Shown here: in pieces, positions 63,524 to 64,000 of the stretch | Numbering within the stretch: the first letter of the stretch is position 1 | Layout: each line of letters opens with the position of its first letter | Source: Phocaeicola coprophilus DSM 18228 = JCM 13818 | GTDB lineage: Bacteria; Bacteroidota; Bacteroidia; Bacteroidales; Bacteroidaceae | DNA length: 64,000 bases | Direction of reading: 5' to 3' | Assembly: GCF_000157915.1 (NCBI RefSeq) | Contig: NZ_EQ973643.1 | Span: 299,771-363,770 of the forward strand | The notes under the pieces: model-generated | What the model saw: only the letters and a program-made list of their open reading frames with translations | The model's database searches: none | Told to the model about the DNA's origin: nothing | Translations under genes and position numbers: made by a program

Positions 63524-64000
63524 TTATTCAGCCATATATTCTGCATATTTCTTCAACTGTGTAAGGTTCTCACCGGCAGGCGTATATCCTTTGGCCTGTG
63601 CTGCAGAAAATGCTTTCTCTGCCTGTTCATAATCCCCCAACTTGGAATAGGCAACTCCCTTCAGGTTCAGCAGTTCGCCTGCTTGCGGTGCATTGTCCAG
63701 CAGACGGATGGCTTCGTCCGTACGGTCGGCTTCCATCAGGGCCAGTGCCGCATTATTGACTGCGGTCACATCATTCGGATAAGCCTTGGCTCCGCGCATC
63801 AGACAATCCACATATTCCGGACTGCCTTTGCCGTAACTGTCAGCAACCTGCTGGATCTCGCTTACGCTCATCAGATCCGGACGGGTCTTGATCATCTGTC
63901 TGCCTTCTTCCAGACTGAAGTGACGCACATTATATTCCACCCGGTATTCGTTGCGACGGATCGGACCGTACATTTCATTCAGCAGACGCTGGTAGATTTC
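63524..64000 (-). CDS. DUF3868-like fimbrial-locus protein, 5' partial
   Basis: The frame is open to the right edge of the window (159 codons seen including stop), so the start is outside. 'MYGPIRRNEYRVEYNVRHFSLEEGRQMI' region and the C-terminal TPR-like helices ('AVNNAALALMEADRTDEAIRLL', 'GVAYSKLGDYEQAEKAFSAA') match my memory of DUF3868 proteins. These commonly begin Bacteroidetes fimbrial operons and have an OmpA-like part upstream. GC is higher than in the pilin genes. It lies 43 bp before the pilin gene. Confidence 0.8.
   Translation of the reverse strand, partial: EIYQRLLNEMYGPIRRNEYRVEYNVRHFSLEEGRQMIKTRPDLMSVSEIQQVADSYGKGSPEYVDCLMRGAKAYPNDVTAVNNAALALMEADRTDEAIRLLDNAPQAGELLNLKGVAYSKLGDYEQAEKAFSAAQAKGYTPAGENLTQLKKYAEYMAE

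Overview
The window looks like a chromosome segment from the order Bacteroidales (Bacteroides, Phocaeicola or a relative). The evidence is SusC/SusD, STN/FecR/ECF and FimA/Mfa-type fimbrial families, many DUF4369/DUF5106-style lipoproteins, almost no Shine-Dalgarno sequences, and several promoters matching the Bacteroidetes pattern TTTG-N19-TAnnTTTG. No rRNA, tRNA, CRISPR array or insertion sequence was seen.

Region 1 (1-17,968, + strand) is the accessory part of an integrative/conjugative-type mobile element. It has about 30 small, tightly packed and often overlapping genes of mostly unknown function. Recognisable ones are a zinc-ribbon protein (partial), a DUF3871-like protein, a minimal tyrosine recombinase, a protein built of about twelve ~25-residue repeats, a DpnD/PcfM-like protein, a short radical SAM protein, an LPD28-like protein, two free-standing MutS domain-I-like proteins, two tandem paralogs and an RNase HI-like enzyme. 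No relaxase, coupling protein or Tra gene lies in the window. The gap at 17,969-18,424, with a long dyad and a spaced direct repeat, is where the element gives way to ordinary chromosome.

Region 2 (18,425-42,335) holds a redox-dead thioredoxin-like lipoprotein, a ComM/YifB ATPase, and an ABC-type tripartite efflux system (ATPase, two FtsX/MacB-type permeases, HlyD adaptor) divergent from a TolC-type channel. The intergenic region between adaptor and channel carries two back-to-back sigma-54 promoters placed symmetrically around a pair of TGTCC-N6-GGACA dyads. An NtrC-type regulator and membrane histidine kinase, the probable control pair, are encoded 6 kb away, beyond an ECF sigma/FecR/TonB-receptor module. 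Then comes an operon of a small secreted protein, SusC, SusD and two exported phosphatase-type enzymes, preceded by a four-copy 22-bp repeat and a perfect palindrome at the promoter.

Region 3 (42,475-53,259, + strand) is metG followed by a surface-glycan cluster: flippase, five glycosyltransferases, a fused cytidylyltransferase/short-chain dehydrogenase resembling CDP-ribitol synthases, and a LicD-family phosphotransferase. Together they suggest a glycan carrying a phospho-alditol, probably ribitol phosphate.

Region 4 (53,264-64,000, - strand) has an AraC-type regulator with a consensus promoter, and a fimbrial operon of lower GC: DUF3868/TPR protein (partial), pilin, Mfa2/FimB-type anchor, three further fimbrillin-like lipoproteins, and a DUF5106/thioredoxin lipoprotein. 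A perfect 30-nt palindrome just after the first pilin gene may set pilin stoichiometry.
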